Position numbers and translations under genes: made by a program. The notes under the pieces were generated by a model. The model saw only the letters and a program-made list of their open reading frames with translations. It ran no database searches and had not been told where the DNA came from. This document shows positions 17,123 to 25,598 of a stretch of 64,000 nt of DNA, one piece after another; within the stretch, counting starts at the first letter, position 1; each line of letters starts with the position of its first letter. Source of the DNA: Nitrosopumilus sp. b3 (GTDB lineage: Archaea > Thermoproteota > Nitrososphaeria > Nitrososphaerales > Nitrosopumilaceae); NCBI RefSeq assembly GCF_014078525.1, contig NZ_MU078698.1, positions 1 to 64,000 of the forward strand, given 5' to 3'.

Positions 17123-17407
17123 TTATTCCAGAGAATTTAGAATTTTGGCAAGATTGACATCGTTTTTTGTAATGCCTCCAGCGTCGTGAGTTGTCAGCTC
17201 TACTGTGATTCTATTGTAAACATTAAACCACTCTGGGTGATGATTCATTTTTTCAATCTCCATAGCTGCTCTGGTCATAAAGCCAAAAGCTTGATTAAAG
17301 CTTTCAAATTGAAATTCTTTGTGTAGTTTTTGATTCATAACACTCCAACCTTCCAAGTTCTTTAACTCTTCATCAATATCTGCATCTGATAATTTCATCA
17401 TATTCAT
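17123..17407 (-). CDS. pterin-4a-carbinolamine dehydratase
   Basis: 94-aa PCD/DCoH family protein that dehydrates 4a-hydroxytetrahydropterin, a step in recycling pterin cofactors after hydroxylases. Signature seen: a helix [29 protein letters not shown] containing the catalytic His pair and HPEW, then [12 protein letters not shown]. The start may be M1 or M4. It is on the same strand as, and just upstream of, the PTPS-like fusion (67 bp gap), so the two may be co-expressed. No aromatic amino acid hydroxylase is in the window. Confidence 0.94.
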   Translation of the reverse strand: MNMMKLSDADIDEELKNLEGWSVMNQKLHKEFQFESFNQAFGFMTRAAMEIEKMNHHPEWFNVYNRITVELTTHDAGGITKNDVNLAKILNSLE

Positions 17408-17474
17408 TAAGAAATAGTGTTAAATTAAAAGATTGATTCATTACATTTCTATGGGAATTATGTCGTGAATAATC

Positions 17475-18230
17475 ATGGATAAGGCAAATGAGAAACTGCT
17501 TGAAAATATTAAAAATTCTATTTTAGATACAATAAACGAAAAGAAAATTGGAATTGCTTTTTCTGGAGGAGTAGATAGTACATTAATTTCAAAAATATGC
17601 TCTGACATGAATTTCGATATTACTTTGTTGACAATTGGATTTCCAGATTCACATGATATTTTGTTTGCAAAACAAGTAAATGAATATCTAAAATACCCTC
17701 ATCATGTATTAGAGATTGACTCTGAGACTTTTCCTACAATTTCCTCAAAAATAAATGAGAAAATACAAACTGAAAATCTATCTTGGAATGAAAACTGTAT
17801 TGCATTTTATTATGTTTCTAAACTTGCTAGTAGCTTGGAACTTGATACAGTAATCACAGCTAATGGAATTGATGAATTATTTTGTGGTTATAATGCATAC
17901 AGAGAAGCATTTTCTGGAGGTGAATCTCAAATTATTGAAGTAATGAAATCTAAATTAGATAATGAATTGAAAATGATGAAGGCCGTTAATCTTATTGCAT
18001 CAGAATTTGAAGTAAAAATTCTACAACCTCTATTGTCTGAAAAATTTATTGAATATGCAAAAACTATTCCAATATCTGAAAAAATTCATGATTCTGAAGA
18101 TTTGTATCGTAAGCACATTATACGTAAATTAGCTAGTGACATTAACGTTCCAGAACTTTCATGTACAAAACGAAAGAAGGCGTTACAATATGGTTCTAAA
18201 ATTCACAAGGCTTTTCTGAAAACTAGATGA
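17475..18230 (+). CDS. asparagine synthetase-like PP-loop protein (no glutaminase domain)
   Basis: 251 aa corresponding to the ATP-pyrophosphatase half of AsnB-type enzymes. The P-loop motif IAFSGGVDSTLISK lies at residues 27-40 and the second signature TANGIDELFCGYNAY near 135. The N-terminal glutaminase domain, including Cys1, is absent. It could therefore be an ammonia-using amide ligase, an adenylating enzyme, or need a separate amidotransferase. The last 8 bp overlap the end of purB convergently. Confidence 0.85.
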   Translation: MDKANEKLLENIKNSILDTINEKKIGIAFSGGVDSTLISKICSDMNFDITLLTIGFPDSHDILFAKQVNEYLKYPHHVLEIDSETFPTISSKINEKIQTENLSWNENCIAFYYVSKLASSLELDTVITANGIDELFCGYNAYREAFSGGESQIIEVMKSKLDNELKMMKAVNLIASEFEVKILQPLLSEKFIEYAKTIPISEKIHDSEDLYRKHIIRKLASDINVPELSCTKRKKALQYGSKIHKAFLKTR

Positions 18231-19587
18231 ATTTTTTTATTGTATTTTGAACAGATTTTTGTACATTTTTAATTATTGCTGAAGATGCACCAAGATGTTT
18301 TTCTGGAGAAAATATTGCGCTGATTTCTATATCAGTCAAGTTTGAAGAGAATGCTTTATCATTTTTGATTGCATCGATGTATTGAATTCCTTTATCATTT
18401 GCCTCAAATGCAACTCGTTGAACATCTTTGTATGCTACGAATCTTGGGATGCCTTTTTTGATTAGAGCTTCTAAGACGAATTCTGCAAATATCTGTCCCT
18501 TTGTAATGTATAGATTCTCTACAATTCTTTTTTCATTTACCATCAAATTTGAAACAATTCTGGTCATGGTTTCAAGCATTTCATCAACTAAAATCGATAC
18601 TGTTGGGATTACGAATCTCTCGTTAGCTGAATTTGAAAGATCCCGTTCGTGCCATAATGGAATATTTTCAAAGGAAACTGCAACTTGACTTCTTACTAAT
18701 TTAGATAATGATGATACTCGCTCACTTTTGATTGGGTTTCTTTTAACAGGAACTGCACTACTACCCATTTGTCCTTTCTTAAATTGTTCAGCTACTTCCC
18801 CAATTTCAGTTCTTTGCAAGTTTCTAATCTCTATGGCAATCTTTTCTAAAGTAGAACCAATTAATGCCAATTCAAATACGTACTCTGCGTATCTTTCTCT
18901 TGGTACCACTTGAGTTGTCACTTCGGCAGGAAATAATTTTAATCGTTTTGATGCTCTTTTTTGCACTTCTAGTGATTTTGCACCCATTAGTGAACCAGTA
19001 CCTACAACACCTAATGTTTTACAAATTAAAATCCTCTTCTTAATTTCCTCTATTCTTTCTACATGCTTTGCCATTTCAGCTGCCCAATTAGCAAATTTTA
19101 ATCCAAATGATATGATGCTTGCATGTTGTCCATGAGTTCTACCAACAGCTGGAATCTTTTCATACTTTACAGCTTTTTTTGCAAGAATTGATGCCATCTT
19201 TGCAACTTTGGGTTCAATGATTTGTAATGCATCTCTCATTTGCATTGAGTTACTTGTATCTACTAAATCGTTACTTGTTAATCCATAATGAATCCATGGT
19301 CTGGCACTTTTACTACATTTCTCACTTAATGATTCTACAAGAGCTGCCGTATCGTGATCACTTTTAGCTTCTAATTGTTTTATTCTTTTAGCAGTAATTT
19401 TTCCAGACATTGCTGCTCTGAAGATTTCCTTTCCAACACTTTTTGAGATCATTCCTATCTCGCTTTGAGAAATTGCAGCAGCTCCTTCAATCTCTAATTG
19501 ATAATCTACTTTTCTCTGCTCACTAAAAATATCCATCATTTCTTTAGTTCCATAACGACCATTATCAATAGGTAAAATTGCCAACAT
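18223..19587 (-). CDS. purB: adenylosuccinate lyase
   Basis: Fumarase/aspartase superfamily enzyme acting twice in purine synthesis (SAICAR and adenylosuccinate cleavage). Seen: RPWIHYGLTSNDLVDT, TVGRTHGQHASI-type His motif, and the flexible signature loop GQMGSSAVPVKRNPIKSE with the catalytic Ser. The 454-aa length is standard. Synteny includes purA at 37 kb in the same window, but not adjacent. Start ATG 19585-19587, upstream small Cys-rich gene on the same strand. Confidence 0.96.
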   Translation of the reverse strand: MLAILPIDNGRYGTKEMMDIFSEQRKVDYQLEIEGAAAISQSEIGMISKSVGKEIFRAAMSGKITAKRIKQLEAKSDHDTAALVESLSEKCSKSARPWIHYGLTSNDLVDTSNSMQMRDALQIIEPKVAKMASILAKKAVKYEKIPAVGRTHGQHASIISFGLKFANWAAEMAKHVERIEEIKKRILICKTLGVVGTGSLMGAKSLEVQKRASKRLKLFPAEVTTQVVPRERYAEYVFELALIGSTLEKIAIEIRNLQRTEIGEVAEQFKKGQMGSSAVPVKRNPIKSERVSSLSKLVRSQVAVSFENIPLWHERDLSNSANERFVIPTVSILVDEMLETMTRIVSNLMVNEKRIVENLYITKGQIFAEFVLEALIKKGIPRFVAYKDVQRVAFEANDKGIQYIDAIKNDKAFSSNLTDIEISAIFSPEKHLGASSAIIKNVQKSVQNTIKKFI

Positions 19588-19629
19588 TCTCTCTCTTTTT
19601 ACACAGAAAATAAATCTACTTGTGAAATT

Positions 19630-19740
19630 TTAATTAATTCTGTCTCGTAACTCGTGACAATCACATAGACATCCCTTCTGACAATTCATTCTCTTACAGT
19701 CTGAGCACACTTTTTTGTTCCAATATGGAGCGGTATTCAT
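19630..19740 (-). CDS. 36-residue Cys-rich microprotein
   Basis: ATG at 19738-19740 opens a 36-codon frame ended by TAA (19630-19632). It has six cysteines in the pattern CSDC, then CQKGCLCDC, followed by His, consistent with one or two zinc sites. It lies between the two-span membrane gene and purB, all on the minus strand, with only 42 bp to purB, so co-transcription with purB is likely. Family not recognised; the Cys spacing is the main support. Confidence 0.6.
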   Translation of the reverse strand: MNTAPYWNKKVCSDCKRMNCQKGCLCDCHELRDRIN

Positions 19741-19741
19741 A

Positions 19742-19963
19742 CTAGTATCTCTGATTTACCTTGAATGTACCTTTCTTTACTTGAAGAAGAATTTTGATCA
19801 AATACAACGTCCAAATCCCTATCAAAATATAATACAAAAAACTAACATCTGGTTTATCTAGAATTTTTTCTGGTTCTTCTTCTACAGGTATGTCAAATGG
19901 TGGCATGTACACAATTCCAAGGAAAATTGGAATTCCAACTAGTAAAATAATTGGCATTACCAT
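19742..19963 (-). CDS. small membrane protein with two spans
   Basis: 73 aa. The first span (IILLVGIPIFLGIVYM) begins at once; an acidic, proline-containing loop (DIPVEEEPEKILDKPD) leads to a second span (FLYYILIGIWTLYLIKILL) and a basic tail. The start could be M1 or M3. It is 6 bp from the CBS-domain gene and 1 bp from the Cys-rich microprotein, forming a tight minus-strand cluster. Function unknown. Confidence 0.7.
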   Translation of the reverse strand: MVMPIILLVGIPIFLGIVYMPPFDIPVEEEPEKILDKPDVSFLYYILIGIWTLYLIKILLQVKKGTFKVNQRY

Positions 19964-19969
19964 GACTTT

Positions 19970-20431
19970 TTAATTATATGGACTATAATTAGAATAAATT
20001 TTTGCTACAGAATGAAAGTACATATCTCTAATGTCTTCTTCTACGCTAACTGCCAGTAAATTAACAATATCTGTTGCGGTAATCATTCCAACTACTTTAT
20101 CATCTTCTAGAACTGGAAGCTTCCTTACTCCACGTTCAAACATTAAATCAGCTGCATTTCTTACTGATTCATCTGAATTTATTGATAATAATGGAGATGA
20201 CATTATTTGTTTAATTGATGTTGAAATTTCATATGCATGTGCTGCTACTTTTACTGCAAAATCTCTATCTGTGACAATCCCTATTGGAAAATTTTTTTCC
20301 ATAATGATAACTGCTCCTACTTTAGCATCTTCCATCATTTTTGCAGTTTCATTAATTGTCATTGATGCATCTACAGAAATAACAGATTTTGTCATTACAT
20401 CTTTAATTGTGATGGTTTTAGCATTACTCAT
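19970..20431 (-). CDS. CBS-domain pair protein
   Basis: 153 aa with two consecutive CBS domains: ITIKDVMTKSVISVDASMT with VTDRDFAVKV, then IKQIMSSPLLSINSDESV with MFERGVRKLPVLEDDKVVGMITATDI. Such pairs bind adenosine nucleotides and act as energy sensors, usually on other proteins. ATG at 20429-20431 (MSNAKTITI) is preferred over the longer frame from 20494, whose added residues are not family-like. Divergent from the UspA gene at 20544, a frequent partner in archaea. Confidence 0.9.
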   Translation of the reverse strand: MSNAKTITIKDVMTKSVISVDASMTINETAKMMEDAKVGAVIIMEKNFPIGIVTDRDFAVKVAAHAYEISTSIKQIMSSPLLSINSDESVRNAADLMFERGVRKLPVLEDDKVVGMITATDIVNLLAVSVEEDIRDMYFHSVAKIYSNYSPYN

Positions 20432-20543
20432 TTTAATATTCAATGTTTTCTTAAATATTTTAGAGTCTTTTAGAATATCAAACTTGAAAATCATATTAGA
20501 TAATCTAAATCGGCTTTAAATTGAAATTTGATTGATTTTTAAC

Positions 20544-20969
20544 ATGACTTTCAAAATTAAGAAAATTCTTGTACCCCTAGATGGCTCACCTAATTCATTT
20601 CGAGGTTTTGATGTTGCAGTACAAATGGCAAGAGAGTCACATTCTACAATTACTGGTCTGTATGTTTTAGGAATTGTTAAACCAAGAGCTAGTGACCCAA
20701 TTACTCCTTTAGAGAAAATTTTATTGGAACATGCTCAAAAAATCATGAAAAAAGCAAAATTACTAGCAGCTAAAAAAGGAATTTTGTTTTTTGATAGAAT
20801 ATCTTATGGCGATGATGGAAAAAGAATTGTTGAAGTGGCAGAAAAACAAAATTTTGATCTAATTGTAATTGGTTCAAGGGGAATGGGTGCTGCAAAAGAG
20901 CTATTTCTTGGTAGTACTTCAAATTATGTACTTCATAAATCAAAGAAACCCGTACTGATTGTAAAATAA
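20544..20969 (+). CDS. universal stress protein (UspA family)
   Basis: 141-aa single Usp domain. Start KKILVPLDGSPNS and the nucleotide-binding loop VIGSRGMGAAKELFLGSTSNYVL near the C-terminus (G-x2-G-x9-G-S/T type) indicate an ATP-binding member. ATG 20544 is chosen over TTG 20532. It is divergent from the CBS protein; similar Usp genes occur at 52736 and 60839. Confidence 0.94.
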   Translation: MTFKIKKILVPLDGSPNSFRGFDVAVQMARESHSTITGLYVLGIVKPRASDPITPLEKILLEHAQKIMKKAKLLAAKKGILFFDRISYGDDGKRIVEVAEKQNFDLIVIGSRGMGAAKELFLGSTSNYVLHKSKKPVLIVK

Positions 20970-20996
20970 AGAAAAAACATAGAATTTCCTTGGATT

Positions 20997-21137
20997 CTAA
21001 ACATCTGTGCCTGTTGTTACCCATTCTAGCGCCCTGAGAACTCCTTGATAATACTTTATTGCATCCATTGATTTAGTTTCTGTAAGTCTTTTTTCAATCC
21101 CTTTTCTGTATTCTTCTATTTCTTTTTCAGTTTTCAT
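20997..21137 (-). CDS. 46-residue helical microprotein
   Basis: ATG at 21135-21137, stop TAG at 20997-20999. The product is highly charged and helical (KEIEEYRKGIEKRL, then MDAIKYYQGVLRALEWV), with no Cys and no membrane span. The regular heptad-like pattern and the clean start and stop support it as a real gene. It is convergent with the UspA gene. No family recognised. Confidence 0.55.
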   Translation of the reverse strand: MKTEKEIEEYRKGIEKRLTETKSMDAIKYYQGVLRALEWVTTGTDV

Positions 21138-21213
21138 GAATAACTAAACAAAATTTAGTAGATTCATTAATCTTTAGATGATGTAGTAGGAATCCATTAA
21201 ATATTGAATTTTT

Positions 21214-21414
21214 TTAACTTCTTGATCTTTTTCGTACAGTTGCAATCTTTTTTGATGATCTGGCTTCTTTTGTTTTTGCATTTGATTTTGCTACTTTACC
21301 TTCAGTTTTCATACTTTTTCCACTTCTTCTAGCAGCTCTAGATGCATCTGCTCTAATTTTCTGTTCTTCTTTTTGCTTTTCTATTTCTTTATCAGTTAAC
21401 TTTTTTCTTACCAT
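21214..21414 (-). CDS. small Lys/Arg-rich protein
   Basis: 66 aa, about 40 percent Lys plus Arg, with Ala and Ser as fillers (ADASRAARRSGKSMK, then ARSSKKIATVRKRSRS). It has no predicted fold and is likely disordered and nucleic-acid bound; a chromatin or ribosome role is only inference. ATG at 21412-21414. It stands alone between the 46-aa gene and the divergent rtcB. Confidence 0.7.
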   Translation of the reverse strand: MVRKKLTDKEIEKQKEEQKIRADASRAARRSGKSMKTEGKVAKSNAKTKEARSSKKIATVRKRSRS

Positions 21415-21536
21415 GTTTGATAAAACTATTTTATCCTAGATAAATTAGATGATAAATTTCTTGTTTGGTAATATTCTGCCAATTTCTTTTTCTATTCTTC
21501 TGATGATTTAAATTGGATTGAAGGGATTTTTTACTC

Positions 21537-22985
21537 ATGTCATCTTCTAACCCAAAAAAAATCGGAGAAAACCAATACCAAATTGATGCTGATTCTAGTC
21601 TTGGAATGAAGGTACCTGTGAAAATTTATGCTGATGAACCGTTATTACAAAAAATGCTATCTGATAGAACAATTATGCAAGCACGAAATGTTGCATCAAT
21701 TCCAGGAATAGTCAGTCATAGCGTTGTTTTGCCTGATGGGCATGAGGGTTATGGTTTTCCAGTAGGCGGTGTTGCAGCAATGGATGCTGAAGAAGGAATG
21801 ATTAGTCCAGGTGGTGTAGGATATGATATCAATTGTGGTGTGAGATTACTTCGTTCAAATTTAGATGAACAAACAGTTCGTTCCAAACTTAAAGAATTAG
21901 TCAATGATCTATTTAGCTCAATTCCTTCAGGGGTTGGTTCTAAGGGTGCAGTAAAACTTAGTCATTCAGAACTAGATGAAGTTTTAGTTGAAGGTGTAAA
22001 CTGGGCAATTGATCATGGATATGGCTCATCAAATGATTCAGATGTTTGTGAGGAAAATGGTCAAATTCAAAACGCTGATCCAAACAAAGTTTCTGATAAA
22101 GCAAGAAAGAGAGGTGCTCCTCAACTAGGAAGTTTGGGTTCTGGAAATCATTTTCTAGAAGTACAAAAGGTTGCAGAAATCCATGATGAAGAAGCAGCAA
22201 ACAGAATGGGAATTAAAGAAGGAACTATTACTGTTTTAATTCACTGTGGCTCCCGAGGTTTTGGTCATCAAGTATGTAGTGATTATCTTAGAGTTTCCGA
22301 ACAAGCAATGCAAAAATATGATATTGACTTGCCTGATAGAGAACTTGCATGTGTGCCAAACAATTCTGAAGAAGGTGAATCTTATAGAAAAGCAATGTTT
22401 GCTGCATTAAATTTTGCATGGAGTAATAGACAAATGCTAACGCATTGGACTAGGAATTCTTTTGAACGTGTTTTTAATCAATCGGAATCTGATCTTGATA
22501 TGAAATTAGTTTATGATGTTGCCCATAACATTGCCAAAGTAGAAAAACACAAAGTTGATGGTGCAGAAAGAAAATTAGTAGTTCATAGAAAAGGAGCTAC
22601 TAGAGCATTTCCTGCAAATCGTGATGAAATCCCATCTAAATACCGTGATTTAGGTCAACCTGTCTTGGTACCCGGTTCAATGGGTACTGCAAGCTGGATT
22701 TTACTTGGTAAACCCAACTCAATGAATTTGAGTTTTGGCTCTACTGCTCATGGTGCTGGAAGAACAATGTCTAGATCTAAAGCCAGAAGGAATTATTCTG
22801 AAAATGATGTAAAAAAATCTCTCAATGATCAAGGAATATTTATCAAAGCATTAACACGGGACGGTGTTGTCGAAGAAACCCCTCAAGCTTACAAAGATGT
22901 AGATGCTGTAGTAAATGTGTCTCATAATTTGGGAATAGCCACAAAAGTAGCAAAACTAGTGCCTATTGGTGTGATTAAAGGTTGA
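21537..22985 (+). CDS. rtcB: RNA-splicing ligase RtcB
   Basis: GTP- and Mn-dependent ligase joining tRNA exon halves after intron removal (2',3'-cyclic phosphate or 3'-phosphate with 5'-OH ends). The motifs are complete: LPDGHEGYGFPVGGVAA, GVGYDINCGVR with the metal Cys, GSLGSGNHFLEV, HCGSRGFGHQ, and the guanylylated His in FGSTAHGAGRTMSR. Length 482 aa is normal, with no intein. Its TGA overlaps the TTG start of the PDCD5-like gene by 4 bp. Confidence 0.97.
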   Translation: MSSSNPKKIGENQYQIDADSSLGMKVPVKIYADEPLLQKMLSDRTIMQARNVASIPGIVSHSVVLPDGHEGYGFPVGGVAAMDAEEGMISPGGVGYDINCGVRLLRSNLDEQTVRSKLKELVNDLFSSIPSGVGSKGAVKLSHSELDEVLVEGVNWAIDHGYGSSNDSDVCEENGQIQNADPNKVSDKARKRGAPQLGSLGSGNHFLEVQKVAEIHDEEAANRMGIKEGTITVLIHCGSRGFGHQVCSDYLRVSEQAMQKYDIDLPDRELACVPNNSEEGESYRKAMFAALNFAWSNRQMLTHWTRNSFERVFNQSESDLDMKLVYDVAHNIAKVEKHKVDGAERKLVVHRKGATRAFPANRDEIPSKYRDLGQPVLVPGSMGTASWILLGKPNSMNLSFGSTAHGAGRTMSRSKARRNYSENDVKKSLNDQGIFIKALTRDGVVEETPQAYKDVDAVVNVSHNLGIATKVAKLVPIGVIKG

Positions 22986-23401
22986 GCGAAGAAGATTCTG
23001 AACTTGAAAGATTAAAAGCAAAGCGACTAGCTGAAATGCAAAAAAATATTTCTACACGAGAAGAAATCAAAGAATCTACAAAATCTCAAAAAGAAAAAAT
23101 TCCTGAAAATCCTCGTGCTTCAGTTGTAAAGATTCTTGGATTTCGAGGATTAGAAGTTTTAGAAAATGCTGAATCACAATTTCCAAATGAAACTAAAATA
23201 ATTATAGACAAAATATTTGAATTAATTAAAACTGGTGAAATTAATGAAACTCTTGATGGGGGGAAGTTGCTGACTCTGTTTCGATCAGTTGGACTCAATG
23301 TTCGAATGGAAACTAAAATTAATGTTGAACAAGATGGAAAATTTGTATCCTTAAGTGATAAACTCAGTAAGGGCTCATCTGAAAATAGTGATGAAGAATG
23401 A
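22982..23401 (+). CDS. PDCD5-like DNA-binding protein
   Basis: 139 aa. The N-terminus EDSELERLKAKRLAEMQKN is the hallmark of the archaeal/eukaryal PDCD5 (TFAR19) family, which forms a helical bundle binding double-stranded DNA. After that the match weakens: residues 45-110 (VVKILGFRGLEVLENAE, FELIKTGEINETLDG) are helical with an additional domain-like region. The TTG start overlaps rtcB (TTGA), and the stop overlaps the next ATG (ATGA), so three genes are coupled. Confidence 0.72.
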   Translation: MSEEDSELERLKAKRLAEMQKNISTREEIKESTKSQKEKIPENPRASVVKILGFRGLEVLENAESQFPNETKIIIDKIFELIKTGEINETLDGGKLLTLFRSVGLNVRMETKINVEQDGKFVSLSDKLSKGSSENSDEE

Positions 23402-23709
23402 GTATTGTATTAGAAGTTGGGACAAAAAATTATGCTGATGATCTACTATCCATAAAAAAATCACTCTCACATATGGAAAGTCTTCTAGGATGTTATAGTG
23501 GATATACTGTTAGTGAACCTTCAACAAAATTTGGATGGACTTTTTTTAAATTATCCTTTAAGCCTGAATTACAGGCCGGAATTGAAGAAAAGTTTTCAGG
23601 CATGATAGAGAAATATCGATGGAGTGATCAAACACAAAAATTTGTTAAATTTATGACAGATTATTTCCTTTCTAGAGGTTGTGATGTTAAAATAAAATTG
23701 TCTGATTAG
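23398..23709 (+). CDS. hypothetical protein coupled to rtcB operon
   Basis: 103 aa soluble protein with no recognised motif. A helix ([20 protein letters not shown]) precedes a Trp/Phe-rich beta region ([14 protein letters not shown]) and a C-terminal helix ([13 protein letters not shown]). It begins by a 4-bp overlap with the PDCD5-like gene and ends 4 bp inside the convergent uS11 gene. Its constant coupling to rtcB suggests a role in RNA processing or nucleic acid binding, but that is inference. Confidence 0.78.
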   Translation: MSIVLEVGTKNYADDLLSIKKSLSHMESLLGCYSGYTVSEPSTKFGWTFFKLSFKPELQAGIEEKFSGMIEKYRWSDQTQKFVKFMTDYFLSRGCDVKIKLSD

Positions 23710-24209
23710 ACTCTTCTTCCTCTTTTTCCACCTTTCTTTCTAGTGGTGTCATGAGGGATAGGTGTTACATCATCAATTCTTCCAATCTTGAATCCGCCTC
23801 TTGCCAAAGCTCTGATTGCAGCTTGTGCTCCTGGACCTGGAACTCTAGAGCCAACTCCTCCTACTGCACGAACTCTGATGTGAAATCCTGTGAATCCTTT
23901 TGTTCTTGCAGATTCTACAACTGCATTTGCAGCTTTCATTGCAGCAAATGGTGATGACTCATATCTGTCAGCATTAACGTGGATTCCACCTGAACTAATT
24001 GATACAGTCTCTGCACCAGTAAGATCAGTCATATGAATAATTGTATTATTGTAACTACTGTAAATGTGGGCAATTCCCCATTTGTCAGGTCCTTCTTTTT
24101 TTGCCTCTGGTTGAGCCTTGGATTCTACTTTAGCTTCAGTTTCTACTTCTTCAACTGGTGTTTCTACCACTTCTGGAACTTCCTTGATTTGGGCTTCAGT
24201 TTCTGACAA
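23706..24209 (-). CDS. rps11: 30S ribosomal protein uS11 with acidic N-terminal extension
   Basis: 167 aa; residues 41-167 are a complete uS11 of the small-subunit platform ([57 protein letters not shown]). Residues 1-40 form an extra tail dominated by Glu, Val, Pro and Ala ([19 protein letters not shown]), not present in ordinary uS11. The extension may be disordered. The gene stands apart from other ribosomal genes here. Confidence 0.96.
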   Translation of the reverse strand: MSETEAQIKEVPEVVETPVEEVETEAKVESKAQPEAKKEGPDKWGIAHIYSSYNNTIIHMTDLTGAETVSISSGGIHVNADRYESSPFAAMKAANAVVESARTKGFTGFHIRVRAVGGVGSRVPGPGAQAAIRALARGGFKIGRIDDVTPIPHDTTRKKGGKRGRRV

Positions 24210-24326
24210 TATCTACTCACACCTTAAAGGGTTTAAAAAACATTGATTTTCTAATTTTGCCTAAATTTGATCACTTGACTTTAAAATGCTGATTGTTCAT
24301 ATACTATTTTAAACTGAATTTCTTTA

Positions 24327-24647
24327 ATGACCTCCATTCTTTTCTTGGCAATTGGAATTGCAGTAGCTGTTGCTTTAGTGGGGTCTGTAGCATTTCAATC
24401 TCTATCCCCTACCAATGATGACGTTTTATCTCCACTAGAAAAAAAATGTCAAGAAATTGCTAATGAGGGATACAGAATTCATTCACTTTATCCGGATTCA
24501 AACCCTGAAGAACTTCTAGAAGATGATATGAATAGATTACTGTATCTTGATAATTTGTGGATCAAAGATTGTGTTTCTGTACTTCCTGCAGAATCAATTT
24601 TTAGTATTGTAAATAATGTAGAGCGTGATTTTTCTTATGGTGAATAA
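24327..24647 (+). CDS. membrane-anchored hypothetical protein
   Basis: 106 aa. An N-terminal signal anchor (ILFLAIGIAVAVALVGSVAF) is followed by a helical extracytoplasmic part with two cysteines (KKCQEIANEGYRIHSLYPD and IKDCVSVLP) that could form a disulfide. Convergent and directly adjacent to thiL. Family not recognised. Confidence 0.75.
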   Translation: MTSILFLAIGIAVAVALVGSVAFQSLSPTNDDVLSPLEKKCQEIANEGYRIHSLYPDSNPEELLEDDMNRLLYLDNLWIKDCVSVLPAESIFSIVNNVERDFSYGE

Positions 24648-25598
24648 TTATCTAAAATGTTTCCATCCCAAGTCTCTAATTTTATTATAATTTCTACCTT
24701 CTTTAAGAAATACTCCATTACCTGATTCTACCTGTCCTATTTCTATAATGGGTGTTTTAAGACGTCTAGCATTTTTTTTAATTATTTCTTTATATTTTGG
24801 ATGTACTGTAAAAACAAATTCATACTCCTCCCCTCCATGAAAAACCAAAGAAATCAAATCAAGCTTATGGATTTTTGCATATTTTTCTAAATCCCTTTTT
24901 ACAGGCATGTTGCTAATAATGAATTTCTTCTTACTTTGTTTTGACATTTCATTCAGTGTTGTTGATAATCCATCACTCGAATCCATTGATGATGAAAAAT
25001 ATTTTTTATTTTTTAACCCAAAACCAATCTTTGGTTTAGGATTGGTCATTGATTTAATTGATTTTTCAGCAAATTTTCCTTTTTCTTTTCGTTTACCGAG
25101 AAGTAAATCTAATCCTATTTTTGTATAGCCGAATGGACCTGTCACAAATATGATGTCCCCTATTTTGGAATCTTTTCTTGTTACTATTTTGTTTGAATTG
25201 CCAAAAATACTTACGTTAAAGACTATCTCTTTACCTGAATTAGTATCACCACCTAAAATTGCAATTCCGTACTCTTTAGCAGCTTTTTTGAATCCTTTTG
25301 CGATAGATGTGATTTTTGAGTGTGAAATATTATTTGGTAGATTTACTGATATGATACCAAATTCTGGTCTTATCCCTTTTGAAGCAAAATCACTTACACA
25401 TGCAACAATACTTTTTCTTGCAGCTTCTTCTAACCCCATTTTCTTTGGAATGTCTGTACTTTCTACAAGTGTATCTGTTTTAGCAACAATTTTGATTTTT
25501 CCTACATTGAATGTCTCTACATCTTCAGAAACAAATTTCTTATTTCCAAATTCCTTTTGAAAAATTTTGATTATAGTGAATTCATCTAACTTTGTCAT
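24648..25598 (-). CDS. thiL: thiamine-monophosphate kinase
   Basis: 316-aa PurM/ThiL superfamily kinase making thiamine diphosphate from thiamine monophosphate and ATP. Seen: KTDTLVESTDIP, the Gly-rich AILGGDTNSGKEIVFNV, and SSMDSSDGLSTTLNEM. Length is normal. Its start lies 17 bp inside the 3' end of the phosphohexomutase gene, so the two are co-transcribed on the minus strand. Confidence 0.94.
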   Translation of the reverse strand: MTKLDEFTIIKIFQKEFGNKKFVSEDVETFNVGKIKIVAKTDTLVESTDIPKKMGLEEAARKSIVACVSDFASKGIRPEFGIISVNLPNNISHSKITSIAKGFKKAAKEYGIAILGGDTNSGKEIVFNVSIFGNSNKIVTRKDSKIGDIIFVTGPFGYTKIGLDLLLGKRKEKGKFAEKSIKSMTNPKPKIGFGLKNKKYFSSSMDSSDGLSTTLNEMSKQSKKKFIISNMPVKRDLEKYAKIHKLDLISLVFHGGEEYEFVFTVHPKYKEIIKKNARRLKTPIIEIGQVESGNGVFLKEGRNYNKIRDLGWKHFR

